From Chloroflexota bacterium (GTDB lineage Bacteria > Chloroflexota > Anaerolineae > Anaerolineales > Anaerolineaceae): DNA of 64,000 nt. Positions 33,755 to 42,934 of this stretch are shown here, in pieces (within the stretch, counting starts at the first letter, position 1; every line of letters starts with the position of its first letter). A model generated the notes under the pieces. It searched no databases and was not told where the DNA came from. It saw only the letters and a list, made by a program, of their open reading frames with translations. The stretch spans positions 62,001 to 126,000 of the forward strand of contig JAKQJC010000059.1 of NCBI GenBank assembly GCA_029561345.1, written 5' to 3'. The translations under genes and the position numbers were made by a program.

Positions 33755-35506
33755 ATGCATCCCAATCCTCGCCGCATAATCCCTGTTGTGGTCATTCTGG
33801 CCGTATTGGCCCTGGTGTTTTACTGGTTTTTCTGGCTGGGGCCGGGCAGCGCCGCGAATGGTCTGCTGTCGGCATCCGGGACCATCGAAGCTGTGCAGAT
33901 TCAAATTGCCCCTGAACTGGGCGGCAGGGTGGTGGAAGTGCTGGCCTCCAGGGGGGATGAGGTCAAAGAGGGGGATGTGCTGCTGGTTCTGGACACCAGT
34001 CTGTTGAAGACCCAGAGAGCACAGGCTGCGGCAGCCGTGACAGTGGCGCAGGCGAATGCCACAGCGGCCAGGGAAAACGCCAAGGCAGCCCAGGCAGCAT
34101 TGACGGCGGCTGAACAGACCGCGGCAGCAGCCCAGGCGGCCCGGGATGCTGCGCAGGCAAACCTTGATTTGTTGAAAGCAGGGGCAGCGCCCCAACAGCT
34201 TGAGGCTGCCGCTTCGCAGGCTGAAGCTGCCCGGGCGAATTATCAGGCCGCCCAGGCCAGCTATGCAGCGCTCACGGCTGGCGCGCGCCCTGAAGAAGTG
34301 TCAGCGGCCCGCCAGCGCCTTGAACAGGCGCGCAGCGCTTATGAAAACATCAAAATCACCTGGGACAGCCAGCAATTGGAAGACCTGCAGGCGGCTGTGG
34401 ACCAGGCCGACAATAACGTGGAGCGCATGAAAACGCGCCGCACAGATCTGAAAAACGATGACCGCACCCCGCCAGCCATTGAAGACGCCCTGCCGGCCAT
34501 GGAAGATGAAGCGGAGGCGGCCCTTGACCTGGCCAAAGAGGCCCTGAATGACGCCAAAGACGATGATTTGCCAGCGTACCGCCAGCTTGAAGCGGCTCAG
34601 GCCAGCCTGGACCTGGCCGGGCAGAATCTGGAACAGGCCAGGTCACGCCAGACGGCGCTGGACAATACCGGCGATATCACGGAAATGGCAAAGGATGCCC
34701 TGCAGGCGGCAGTGGATGATGCCCAGGATCTGGTGGATGCAGCACAGGCGGCTTATAACAGCCTGGCCAATGCCGATGCGGCGGCACAGCTGCGCAGCGC
34801 CTGGGATGAGGTTCAGCAGGCGATGACCGCGCTGAACAGTCTTGGGCGAGGCGGATCAACGCCGCTGGAAACGGTGGTCTACCAGGTGGAAGGCGCTTCA
34901 GCCAATGAGGCTGCCGCCCAGGCCAACTATTTGAACTTGAAGTCAGGCGCGCGGGCTGAACAGGTCAGCGCGGCAGAGGCGCAGGTGCGGGCAGGCGATG
35001 CGAATTTGCTTGCGGCGCAGGCGCAGGTGGAAGCAGCCCGGGCAAAAGCCAACGCGGCCGAAGCCCAGGCGGAAGGCGCCGCTGCGCAGGTGGATGGGGC
35101 TCAGGCTGCCCTGGATGGGCTGGATGTGCAGATTGGCAAGATGACCATCAAAGCGCCGGCTGACGGCGTGGTGCTGCTGCGCAGTATTGAGCCTGGCGAG
35201 ATTGCCTCACCGGGGGGGACCTTGATGACTTTGGCCCGGCCAGCCCGCACCATCACCGTTTATATCCCTGAAGATCGTTACGGTCAGATCAAGCTTGACC
35301 AGGCAGCTGACATCACGGTAGATTCCTTTGCAGGCGTACGGTTTGAAGGGCGGGTGGTCTATATTGCAGACAAGGCGGAATTCACCCCGCGCAATGTGCA
35401 GACGGTATCAGGACGCAAAAACACCGTTTATGCGGTTGAGTTGAGCGTTCTGGATCCCGAAGGCCAGTTGAAGCCGGGTATGCCGGCGGATGTGGTGTTC
35501 AAATGA
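33755..35506 (+). CDS. HlyD-type membrane fusion protein with very long coiled coil
   Basis: A 583-aa adaptor. One N-terminal membrane helix (about 8-28) is followed by the first half of a biotinyl-lipoyl domain (GTIEAVQIQIAPELGGRV), an Ala/Gln-rich coiled-coil hairpin spanning about 90-460, the second lipoyl half (KMTIKAPADGVVLLRSIEPGE) and a beta-barrel. The helical hairpin is much longer than in YbhG/EmrA-type proteins, enough to span a thick envelope. AAGGAGG precedes the ATG. It connects the ABC-2 permease to the outside, suggesting export beyond the inner membrane. The repetitive GCN/CAG-rich DNA here is due to the coiled coil. Confidence 0.9.
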   Translation: MHPNPRRIIPVVVILAVLALVFYWFFWLGPGSAANGLLSASGTIEAVQIQIAPELGGRVVEVLASRGDEVKEGDVLLVLDTSLLKTQRAQAAAAVTVAQANATAARENAKAAQAALTAAEQTAAAAQAARDAAQANLDLLKAGAAPQQLEAAASQAEAARANYQAAQASYAALTAGARPEEVSAARQRLEQARSAYENIKITWDSQQLEDLQAAVDQADNNVERMKTRRTDLKNDDRTPPAIEDALPAMEDEAEAALDLAKEALNDAKDDDLPAYRQLEAAQASLDLAGQNLEQARSRQTALDNTGDITEMAKDALQAAVDDAQDLVDAAQAAYNSLANADAAAQLRSAWDEVQQAMTALNSLGRGGSTPLETVVYQVEGASANEAAAQANYLNLKSGARAEQVSAAEAQVRAGDANLLAAQAQVEAARAKANAAEAQAEGAAAQVDGAQAALDGLDVQIGKMTIKAPADGVVLLRSIEPGEIASPGGTLMTLARPARTITVYIPEDRYGQIKLDQAADITVDSFAGVRFEGRVVYIADKAEFTPRNVQTVSGRKNTVYAVELSVLDPEGQLKPGMPADVVFK

Positions 35507-35519
35507 AAAGGAGCCAGCG

Positions 35520-36470
35520 GTGGCTGATCTGATTGCGGCTTTGCATCTCCATAAGGCCTTTGGCAGTCTTCAGGCGGTGAAGGATGTGTCCCTGAGCATT
35601 CCGGCCGGGCAGATTTATGGGTTGGTAGGGGCGGACGGCGCCGGAAAAACCACCACCATCCGGCTGCTGTGCGGCGCATTGAAGGGCGATTCCGGCGAAA
35701 CCCGCATTGCCGGGTATGAGATCAACCGGCAGACGGAAGAGGCGCGCGCGCATATTGGCTATCTTTCGCAGCGGTTTTCGCTTTACGAAGACCTGACTGT
35801 GCTGGAAAATATCCGCTTTTTTGCGGAGGTACGCGGCATGCAGGCCAGTGAGTGGCGCCCGCGCTGCATGGAGATCCTTGAATTTGTCGGCCTGGCAGCT
35901 TTCAAAGACCGGCTGGCGGGGATGCTTTCGGGGGGTATGAAGCAGAAACTGGGCCTGGCCTCGGCGCTGGTGACCCGGCCCAAGGTGCTGCTGCTGGATG
36001 AACCCACCACGGGGGTGGACCCGGTGACGCGTCAGGATTTCTGGCAGTTGATCATCCGTCTGGTTGCAAGCCCGGAAGAAACGGGTGAGGTGGCAGTGTT
36101 GATTTCCACGCCTTATATGGATGAAGCGGCGCGCTGTCATCGGGTGGGATTCATGCGAAAGGGAGCCCTGATTGCAGAAGGAACCCCGGGGCAGCTGCGG
36201 GCGCGCCTGAACGGCCGGGTGATGGAGCTGCGCGGCAGCCCGCTGCCGCTGGTCAAACAGGTGGTCAGCGGGCAGCCCGGAGTGGAGGATGTGCGCGCCT
36301 TTGGCGACCGCCTGCACCTGCGTTTGAAGGAAGCCTACTCCCCGCAGATCGCCGCCAGCCTGAAAAAGATCATCCCGGCAGGCGGAGGAACCTTTGTGGA
36401 TGCCCGCCCGGTTCCGCCAACGCTGGAAGATGTGTTTATGGCTCTGGCACATGAGGAAAACCAGGAGTGA
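35520..36470 (+). CDS. ABC-2 exporter ATPase 1
   Basis: A 316-aa ABC ATPase. Walker A is GADGAGKTT near 41, signature LSGGMKQKL near 138 and Walker B LLLDEPTTGVDP near 163, with the switch His replaced in LISTPYMDEA (Pro in its place, as in some drug ATPases). The last 80 residues form the accessory domain usual for this subclass. AAAAGGAG lies 6 bases before a GTG at 35520, so that start is chosen over an upstream in-frame ATG that lies inside the HlyD gene. It corresponds to the first half of the fused double ATPase YbhF of E. coli. Confidence 0.9.
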   Translation: MADLIAALHLHKAFGSLQAVKDVSLSIPAGQIYGLVGADGAGKTTTIRLLCGALKGDSGETRIAGYEINRQTEEARAHIGYLSQRFSLYEDLTVLENIRFFAEVRGMQASEWRPRCMEILEFVGLAAFKDRLAGMLSGGMKQKLGLASALVTRPKVLLLDEPTTGVDPVTRQDFWQLIIRLVASPEETGEVAVLISTPYMDEAARCHRVGFMRKGALIAEGTPGQLRARLNGRVMELRGSPLPLVKQVVSGQPGVEDVRAFGDRLHLRLKEAYSPQIAASLKKIIPAGGGTFVDARPVPPTLEDVFMALAHEENQE

Positions 36471-36473
36471 TGG

Positions 36474-37385
36474 ATGAACCCGCCAGCGATTGAAGTGACC
36501 AACCTGACACGCCTTTTTGGCGATTTTGTGGCCGTGGACCATATTTCCTTCAAGGTTAACGAAGGCGAAATTGTGGGCTACCTGGGGCCAAACGGCTGCG
36601 GTAAGACCACCACCATCCGCATGCTGCTGGGGTTGTTGAAACCTAGCGAAGGGAAGGCCACTGTCCTCGGGTACGATGCCTTCAGCCAATCAGAAGAGGT
36701 GCGGCTGCGCACGGGGTATATGTCGCAGAAATTTGCCATTTATGATGACCTGACGGTGCGTGAAAACCTGGACTTTTACGGCGGGGTGTATGGGCTGAAG
36801 AAGAACGGGCAGATCAGTGAAACCCTTGAAAAGGTTGGTCTGACCGGGCATGAAACGCTGCTGACCCGCGAACTTTCGGCAGGCTGGCGGCAGCGGCTGG
36901 CCCTGGCCATTGCCCTGGTGCACCGACCGCGCCTGCTGTTTCTGGATGAACCCACCTCGGGGGTGGATCCAAATGCGCGGCGTGCTTTCTGGGATTTGAT
37001 TTATGATCTTTCGGGGCAGGGCGTCACCATTCTGGTGACCACCCATTACATGGACGAGGCGGAATACTGCGGGCGGGTGGGGATGATGCGCGGCGGGCAG
37101 CTTCTGGCCATGGATACGCCCGGCGCGCTGAAAGCGCAATTTGTGCAGGGTGAGGTGTGGGAAGTGTACACCGGAGCCCTTTTGGAAGGTATAAAGGCGC
37201 TCAGCCAGGCCAGGGAGGTGGCGCATGCCAGCCTGGCGGGGGACCACCTGAGGCTGATTGCAACCCCCGGCTTTGGCGAAGCGGGAATCCAGCGGCTGTT
37301 TCAGGCAGCCCGCCTTGAACTGACTTTAATCCAGCGGGGTGAGCCGACCCTGGAAGATGTCTTCACGGCTCTGGTTAAAAAATAA
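36474..37385 (+). CDS. ABC-2 exporter ATPase 2
   Basis: A 303-aa ABC ATPase. Walker A is GPNGCGKTT near 40, signature LSAGWRQRL (Ala in place of the first Gly) near 136, Walker B LLFLDEPTSGVDP, and the switch His is present in VTTHYMDEA. It starts 3 bases after ATPase 1 and corresponds to the second half of YbhF-like fused proteins, so the two probably form a heterodimer. In ATPase 1 the switch His is replaced, so the two sites are likely unequal. The operon ends with the TetR gene 10 bases downstream. Confidence 0.9.
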   Translation: MNPPAIEVTNLTRLFGDFVAVDHISFKVNEGEIVGYLGPNGCGKTTTIRMLLGLLKPSEGKATVLGYDAFSQSEEVRLRTGYMSQKFAIYDDLTVRENLDFYGGVYGLKKNGQISETLEKVGLTGHETLLTRELSAGWRQRLALAIALVHRPRLLFLDEPTSGVDPNARRAFWDLIYDLSGQGVTILVTTHYMDEAEYCGRVGMMRGGQLLAMDTPGALKAQFVQGEVWEVYTGALLEGIKALSQAREVAHASLAGDHLRLIATPGFGEAGIQRLFQAARLELTLIQRGEPTLEDVFTALVKK

Positions 37386-37395
37386 AGGAGGGGAG

Positions 37396-38025
37396 ATGGG
37401 ACGTCCTGCCACCAATCATGAGGCCAGAAAAAAGGAAATTGTGGATGCCGCGCTGGATTGTTTTTCGCGGTACGGCTATGAGGGCACCAGCAACCGGCTG
37501 ATTGCCAGCACGGCAGGGTTGAAAAGCGCCGCGCTGATTTATCATTATTTTCCGAACAAGGAGAGCCTTTTTAAGGCCTGCCTTGAAAGCATCAGCCTGT
37601 TTGACCAGATTCAAAATGTCATCGAAAACGGGCAGGATGAACCGCCTGAGATATTTCTTAAGCGAGTCTCCCTGTATTACATGAAAGCGTTGCAGGAAGA
37701 ACGATTATCAAAAATGATCCCGATCATTTTTTCAGCTTTCCAGAGCCATCCGGAGCTTCCGCCCATTGTTTTGCAAAAGGTCAGCAAGGCCATTTTGGAG
37801 CCGATGATGAGGTATTTTGAACATCAAAAGCAGGCCGGAACCATGACTTTTCGCTCAGCCCCGGCCGCCTTGCAGCAGTTTGTGGGGCCGATGCTGCTGC
37901 GGGTGTGGGCAAAGCTGCTGCTGACGGTCGAACTGCCGCTGGGCGACGCCGTTTCGGATGAAGCCTTTGCCGAAAGCATGATCAGCACGTTTTTGAATGG
38001 GGTGCGGGTGAGAGATCAGGCCTGA
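37396..38025 (+). CDS. TetR-family repressor of the efflux operon
   Basis: A 209-aa TetR regulator. The N-terminal helix-turn-helix (KKEIVDAALDCFSRYGYEGT, then ALIYHYFPNKESLFKAC) occupies about 12-60, with a helical ligand domain behind it. AAAGGAGGGG before the ATG at 37396 sets the start. It is last in the efflux operon and likely represses it through the AT-rich palindrome near 32498. The ligand is presumably the exported compound. Its 3' end overlaps the converging DinB-like gene by 10 bases. Confidence 0.9.
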   Translation: MGRPATNHEARKKEIVDAALDCFSRYGYEGTSNRLIASTAGLKSAALIYHYFPNKESLFKACLESISLFDQIQNVIENGQDEPPEIFLKRVSLYYMKALQEERLSKMIPIIFSAFQSHPELPPIVLQKVSKAILEPMMRYFEHQKQAGTMTFRSAPAALQQFVGPMLLRVWAKLLLTVELPLGDAVSDEAFAESMISTFLNGVRVRDQA

Positions 38026-38477
38026 GGGCGCCTTTTTGACACCGCTTTTTCAATATCGCAGGTGTGCTGCGTGATGTGCGCCTGGACAATATCCAGATGC
38101 TCCTGCGGGGTATAACCTCTTGAACCCACTTTGTAGGGGATGAGGGTGAGGGCAGGGTTGAGAATGTTTTGCTGGATCAAGGCATGGGCGGATTGAAACC
38201 GCGCCAGAACGGCCTCGGGCGGCAGATTGCGCATGCTTTCGACGCCTTGCTGGTTAAGATCAGACAGGCGGCCGCGGAGGGGATGGGGTTTGCGGCCGGC
38301 GGCAAGATCAGAGACGTTGCGGGCAAAGCTTTCATGCCAGAAGGTAAGATGCATCAGCAGGTCACGGGCGGTCCAGAACTCATATACTTGCAGATCGGGA
38401 TCAGGAAGGCTGTTGAAAAGATTGGCCAGACGGCTGGCGGCCGTGTTAAAGGATTGAAGGGTGGTTTCGATATCCAT
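38016..38477 (-). CDS. DinB/ClbS-superfamily four-helix bundle protein
   Basis: A 153-aa protein of the DinB-like superfamily. WTARDLLMHLTFWHESFARNV near residue 40 has the first metal-type His of the fold, and EHLDIVQAHITQHTCDIEKAV near 125 has further His residues. Relatives include thiol-dependent S-transferases and ClbS. It converges on the TetR gene with a 10-base overlap and stands alone. No particular substrate can be named. Confidence 0.82.
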   Translation of the reverse strand: MDIETTLQSFNTAASRLANLFNSLPDPDLQVYEFWTARDLLMHLTFWHESFARNVSDLAAGRKPHPLRGRLSDLNQQGVESMRNLPPEAVLARFQSAHALIQQNILNPALTLIPYKVGSRGYTPQEHLDIVQAHITQHTCDIEKAVSKRRPQA

Positions 38478-38580
38478 GGGTTTCCTGGAGTGTTAAAGGA
38501 TTGATTTGATTATACATAACAACTGCACCAGGTAATGTAGTTCTCAACACCGAAAAGAATTATCCTATGTTGGCAGAGCA

Positions 38581-38589
38581 TGCTATAAT
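38581..38589 (+). promoter_or_regulatory. Extended -10 promoter
   Basis: TGCTATAAT, an extended -10 element with no good -35 box, 22 bases before the acetyltransferase start. Confidence 0.55.
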
Positions 38590-38611
38590 CCAGAATTGAA
38601 GGAGATTGACC

Positions 38612-39205
38612 ATGACTCACCCTCTATTACTGGAATTACGCGAACAAATTGAGACTCCGCGCCTGCTTCTCCGGCGCTACCGGCCAGGGGATGGCGAGTG
38701 GTACGCTCAGATGAGTCTGAAAAACAAGGCACACCTGGCGCGCTATGAGGCAGGCAACCCGGTGATGAAAATCAATTCGGCCGATCAGGCAGAGGTGCTG
38801 ATCAGGGAGTTTGCCAATGACTGGTCAGCCCGCCGCGCATTTTTTATGGGCGCCTTTAATAAACAGGATGGGGCTTTTGCTGCGCAAATTTACATTGGGG
38901 TGGTGAACTGGGAACTGCCCGAATTTGAAATTGGCTATTTCGCCGATGTGGATCACACACGGCAGGGATTGGTGACAGAAGCCGTAAAAGCTGCCATGGA
39001 TTTTGTGTTCACCGACCTTGGCGCCTGGCGCGCGCGCCTGGAGTGTGATGACGGGAATGTGCCGAGCCAGCGCGTGGCTGAAAAGTGCGGCATGACCCTG
39101 GAGGGTCACTTCAGGCAGAATATGCGGCATGCGGATGGCAGTTTCACGGGCACGTATTTTTACGGACTTTTGAGAAGCGAATATCTGCACCAGGAACATC
39201 AATAA
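38612..39205 (+). CDS. GNAT acetyltransferase, RimJ/RimL type
   Basis: A 197-aa N-acetyltransferase. ETPRLLLRRYRPGDGEWYAQM opens the fold, FEIGYFADVDHTRQGLVTEAV near 110 is the acetyl-CoA-binding region, and NVPSQRVAEKCGMTLEGHFR is the RimL-type end. GAAGGAG lies 7 bases before the ATG at 38612. It heads a short run with a lipobox membrane protein and a second GNAT. Targets may be protein N-termini or small amines. Confidence 0.88.
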   Translation: MTHPLLLELREQIETPRLLLRRYRPGDGEWYAQMSLKNKAHLARYEAGNPVMKINSADQAEVLIREFANDWSARRAFFMGAFNKQDGAFAAQIYIGVVNWELPEFEIGYFADVDHTRQGLVTEAVKAAMDFVFTDLGAWRARLECDDGNVPSQRVAEKCGMTLEGHFRQNMRHADGSFTGTYFYGLLRSEYLHQEHQ

Positions 39206-39239
39206 CCAGGGGGCGGCTGCCGCCTTCAGGGAGGACATT

Positions 39240-40601
39240 TTGAAGGTATCAAAAATTTGGATTGATCCATTACGGTACCACCGCTGGCGCTGGTTGCCCA
39301 TCATCCTTCTGGCGATCTGCTGTTGCCTGCTGGCGGGCTGCAGCCAGCCTCCGCGCTTCTTTTTAGTGATGGCGAGGGTAACCGCGAGCGATGGACAGCT
39401 TATAGCCCTGGGCTCTGAACAGGTCTCTAACAACCCTTCCCAGGGGCAGGGATGGCATACCCAATATCACTATTTTACCAGCACAAACCTGGGGAAAACC
39501 TGGGAGGAAGTTTCCACGGCGACGGTGGCTTTTGACGCGCTGCCGGAGGAGCCCCATTTCGCCTCAAATAGCATCGCCAGGCTGGAGAAGACCCTCTGCC
39601 TGCCGCCGGATAAGAAAAAGTGCTACCGCATCAATGGGAAAGCCTTGATTGAAGAATCGACGGATGGGGGAACGAGTTGGAAAATCGCCTGGGCAGCACC
39701 AGTGGCCCGCCAACATTTTATGGAGCGGTTCATTGAAGATGGTATCACAGTTGACTTGACTCCCTATGATCTGACCGTGGTGGAACATAATGGCCAAATG
39801 GCTGCGGTCGTGGCACTTGGAAATCAGGGTCTGTTGGTCAGTCATGGTGAGGGTCAATGGAATGCCATACCCATTCAATTAGAGAAATGTCTGCTTTCGA
39901 CATATGATCAATGTCCGGTACCTCCATCCGTCCCGGTCAGCGTTCAGAATTGGGAAGACCTGCTGACCGCGCTTCGGCCTGAATTTTATGTATTTTTCCC
40001 GGCGATGATACCATTTTTTGGCCTGCAGCTTCTTTTTGGCTGGAAGGCATTACAGCGGAAAAAGAAAAACCCATTGGCCTGGCTGCTGGTCTGGCAGGTT
40101 TGGTGGAGTTTTCTGCCAGCGATTGCCAGTTACCAGTTGGATGTCTCATGGATAAGCGGCATGATACTGGTATGGGGAGGGGTGGCGGCGATGATGGTTG
40201 TTTTCGCTGTGGTGCTGCCGCTGATCACCCCCGGCCCTGAAGCGGGAACGGGTTTTTCATACATCATGGCGCATGGCGTTTTTTTCTTGCTGATCGTTCC
40301 GGCTGTTTATTTTTTCTTTGGTGGGAATTTCTATTTATTGGGGATCCTGCTTATTTTCTGGTACCTTTCAATTGCGGCCAGGGCCGGGCGGGGAAAGCTG
40401 GACTGGCTGATGATCACAAAATCACTGGGTTACACGCTGCTGTTTGGCTTCTGTCTGCTGCTGCCTTATCTGTTATGGGCGGTTAATTTATTCCCCAGGT
40501 ATGAAATGGCACTGGTTTTATCGGCCCTGGCCGGCGTTTTCACCACACTGGCGGCATGGCGGCTTGAAAAAAAGGGTGACCTTGCAGAGATTGGGCCATG
40601 A
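39240..40601 (+). CDS. Lipobox-bearing membrane protein with Asp-box repeats, function unknown
   Basis: A 453-aa protein with an unusual plan. A hydrophobic stretch near 18-33 ends in LLAGC, a lipobox-like site; an external region (about 35-245) contains STNLGKTWEEV and STDGGTSWKIA, two Asp-box (BNR) motifs of the kind found in sialidase-like propellers; six to seven membrane helices follow (about 250-445). The start is TTG at 39240, 5 bases after GGGAGG. The last helix region is followed by a short cytoplasmic tail that overlaps the next gene in ATGA. Whether the N-terminus is lipidated or is simply helix 1 is unclear. No function is recognised. Confidence 0.75.
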   Translation: MKVSKIWIDPLRYHRWRWLPIILLAICCCLLAGCSQPPRFFLVMARVTASDGQLIALGSEQVSNNPSQGQGWHTQYHYFTSTNLGKTWEEVSTATVAFDALPEEPHFASNSIARLEKTLCLPPDKKKCYRINGKALIEESTDGGTSWKIAWAAPVARQHFMERFIEDGITVDLTPYDLTVVEHNGQMAAVVALGNQGLLVSHGEGQWNAIPIQLEKCLLSTYDQCPVPPSVPVSVQNWEDLLTALRPEFYVFFPAMIPFFGLQLLFGWKALQRKKKNPLAWLLVWQVWWSFLPAIASYQLDVSWISGMILVWGGVAAMMVVFAVVLPLITPGPEAGTGFSYIMAHGVFFLLIVPAVYFFFGGNFYLLGILLIFWYLSIAARAGRGKLDWLMITKSLGYTLLFGFCLLLPYLLWAVNLFPRYEMALVLSALAGVFTTLAAWRLEKKGDLAEIGP

Positions 40602-41062
40602 CTCCTTTTTCCATTGAAGGGCCATTTTTAGGAAAGGCCAGCCTTTGCGAGCCGGTGCTGCGCGCCCTGCCAGACTGGTTCGGCGTTGAAGAAGCCATTG
40701 TGGAATATGTTGGAGAGATTGAACGGAGGCCGACCTTTCTGGCATTTCAGGAAGGAAGCGTGATGGGCTTTTTGACCGTCAAACAGCATAACCTGTATGC
40801 AGCGGAAATTCTGGTGATGGGGATTAAACCTGAAGCGCACCGCCTGGGCATGGGGCGAGCCCTGGTTGAAAGGGCGGAAGCCTGGCTGCGGGAGCAGGGC
40901 GTGGAATATTTTCAGGTTAAAACCCTGGCCGATACGCATCCGGATCCCGGCTATGCCCGGACCCGGCAGTTTTACCTGGGCATGGGTTTCAGACCTCTAG
41001 AAATATTTCCGGATTATTGGGACAAGGACAACCCATGTTTGATGATGATCAAAAAGCTATAA
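40598..41062 (+). CDS. GNAT acetyltransferase
   Basis: A 154-aa GNAT-fold protein. VMGFLTVKQHNLYAAEILVMGI gives strands 3-4, and KPEAHRLGMGRALVERAEAWL near 77 is the acetyl-CoA pyrophosphate loop (R-x-x-G-x-G/A pattern). TRQFYLGMGFRPLE closes the fold. Its ATG lies inside the end of the preceding membrane protein gene. The acceptor is unknown. Confidence 0.88.
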   Translation: MTPFSIEGPFLGKASLCEPVLRALPDWFGVEEAIVEYVGEIERRPTFLAFQEGSVMGFLTVKQHNLYAAEILVMGIKPEAHRLGMGRALVERAEAWLREQGVEYFQVKTLADTHPDPGYARTRQFYLGMGFRPLEIFPDYWDKDNPCLMMIKKL

Positions 41063-41071
41063 GGCGGAAAG

Positions 41072-41479
41072 ATGATCGCATGCATGCAGGTGACGCATTA
41101 CCCGGATGGACACGGCCCGTGGTGGACGGAAGATATCCTCGACCCAACCTGGGAACAGGTGGAAGGTGAAATCAGCAGCATGCTGCGGGATGCAAAGCCG
41201 CTGGTGTGGCTGCTGAAACACCGCGATCAGGCGGATGCCGATTTGCTGGCGGTGACGGGCGGCGAAGGGGTGTACCATATCCAGATTGCCGATGCGGAAA
41301 GCAATTGGATGCAGGCGGTGAATCCGCAAGGGGGGGATGAAATGGTGGAGGTCTGGACATCAGACCAGGGTTTCACCACTCAGGCGCGTTTTACCCTGCC
41401 CCTGGCGGAAACCCTGAGCATTGTGAAGGTCTATTTTGAGCAGGGAATTCCTGACGGGCAGGTGACCTGGACGTTTTAA
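41072..41479 (+). CDS. Imm1-like small protein
   Basis: A 135-aa soluble acidic protein. Its plan, DPTWEQVEGEISSML at the N-terminus, a central GGEGVYHIQIAD strand pair and the C-terminal IVKVYFEQGIPDGQVTWTF, resembles the Imm1 immunity family, which neutralises polymorphic toxins. No toxin gene adjoins it, so it would be an orphan immunity or related regulatory protein. It starts 9 bases after the acetyltransferase and ends 6 bases from the converging sensor kinase gene. The family call is moderate only. Confidence 0.6.
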   Translation: MIACMQVTHYPDGHGPWWTEDILDPTWEQVEGEISSMLRDAKPLVWLLKHRDQADADLLAVTGGEGVYHIQIADAESNWMQAVNPQGGDEMVEVWTSDQGFTTQARFTLPLAETLSIVKVYFEQGIPDGQVTWTF

Positions 41480-41485
41480 GGTGCT

Positions 41486-42931
41486 CTACCCCTCGGAAAA
41501 GAAGGCGGGAAAACGCAGCCTCACCTGGCTGCCGGTGCCGCAAACGCTTTCCATCCTGATGGAGCCTCCCTGGGCTTCGACCAGGGAGCGGGCGATGGGA
41601 AGGCCCAGTCCAAACCCGCTCTGGCCGGGGGTGTCATCGGCACGGTAGAAACGGTCAAACACATGCTCCAGCTGTGCGGGAGGAATGCCCGGGCCGCCAT
41701 CAGAGACCTTGATTTCAATTTCCTTGCCGTCCAGCTGCGCTGTCACAGCAATGGGATCTTGAGCGTGTTTAACGGCGTTATCCAGTAAAATCAGGATGAC
41801 CTGTTTCAAGGCTCCCCGGTCTCCCAGGATCATCAAGGCTGGACCGGCCTCCAGGGTGATCTGGCGCTGGGGTTCAGCACGTTGAATTTGCCGGCAGGTT
41901 TCTTCCAGCAGGGGATGGATGGCGAGGGGAGATTTTTCGAGGTTGCGGTTGGCGTCAGCGCGGGCCATCACCAACAGCTCATTTACCAGGCGGATAAGGC
42001 GGTCTGATTCATCCACCATATCATTGATGACATCTTTTTGATCTTCAGCGGGAATGGGCGGCTGGCGCTGAAGCAGGCCCAGGTTGCCGCGCAGCGTGGT
42101 GAGGGGGGTGCGAAGTTCATGGGATACATCAGCGACGAACTGGCGCTGCATCTCCAGGGAATGGCTGACGCGGGTGTAGGCATCCTGCAGGCGCGCCAGC
42201 ATGATGTTAAATGTGCTGGCGAGCTGGCCGACCTCATCCGGCGGGCCGGAATAGGTCACGCGGCGGCTGAGATCCTGTTCGTTTTCAATGCCCTGAGCGG
42301 TGCGGGTGATCTTATGAATGGGCTGCAGGGTGACGCCTGAGAGAAACCAGCCGATACCAAAGGCGGCCAGGGTGGTGAGCAGAGAACCAAAAATGAGTGT
42401 GCTGGCCAGGGTTTGCATGGACCGATCCCGTTCGGTGAGCGGGCGGGCAATTTGAACGATCATGGCGAGGCGATTTTGCACCATTACCGGGGTATTATAG
42501 ATAAATAATCGCTCTCCATCCACTTCCACAATCTCATGCCAGGGATTGAACGACCGGATGGTGGCCAGGCCAGTATCACTCAAGGGTAAAGCTGCGCCTT
42601 CTGTGTTATAGGGACTTGATATGAGACTTCCCTGTGGATCGAGGATGCGCACAATCTCCCGTTCCTGCACCTGCTTAAAGGCAGGTTCTCCGCCCAGGTT
42701 GTTTCCCATGGGCGGCGGTGGATTGCCATTGGGATTACTGGTTCCCTCGGGTGGGGTCATGGACACCCAGGCGGCTTCGTTAACCAGGTTCGCGCTGATA
42801 AAAGCCAGATCCTGCTGAATGGCATTGAGGGTGGATTCCGACTGGGAGAAATACAGGATCAGACTGAAGCAGATGAGCATCAGGCCGAGAATGGCGCTGT
42901 AAAGCAGGGTCAGGCGCAGGCGGATGGACAT
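41486..42931 (-). CDS. Sensor histidine kinase (BaeS/CreC-like)
   Basis: A 481-aa membrane kinase. Helix 1 is at about 8-28, an external sensor domain at 30-170 includes a Pro/Asn/Gly-rich loop, helix 2 is at about 175-200, a HAMP domain at 200-255, HisKA with phospho-acceptor His271 in DVSHELRTPL, and an HATPase with DNAVKHA and GFGLGLPIARSLV. It starts 3 bases after the response regulator stop, so the two form one operon. The signal is unknown. Confidence 0.92.
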   Translation of the reverse strand: MSIRLRLTLLYSAILGLMLICFSLILYFSQSESTLNAIQQDLAFISANLVNEAAWVSMTPPEGTSNPNGNPPPPMGNNLGGEPAFKQVQEREIVRILDPQGSLISSPYNTEGAALPLSDTGLATIRSFNPWHEIVEVDGERLFIYNTPVMVQNRLAMIVQIARPLTERDRSMQTLASTLIFGSLLTTLAAFGIGWFLSGVTLQPIHKITRTAQGIENEQDLSRRVTYSGPPDEVGQLASTFNIMLARLQDAYTRVSHSLEMQRQFVADVSHELRTPLTTLRGNLGLLQRQPPIPAEDQKDVINDMVDESDRLIRLVNELLVMARADANRNLEKSPLAIHPLLEETCRQIQRAEPQRQITLEAGPALMILGDRGALKQVILILLDNAVKHAQDPIAVTAQLDGKEIEIKVSDGGPGIPPAQLEHVFDRFYRADDTPGQSGFGLGLPIARSLVEAQGGSIRMESVCGTGSQVRLRFPAFFSEG

Positions 42932-42934
42932 GGG

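Noticed and set aside
33755-35506. Low-complexity GCN/CAG-rich tract as a DNA repeat
   Set aside because: It is the coding sequence of an Ala/Gln-rich coiled coil, not a satellite.
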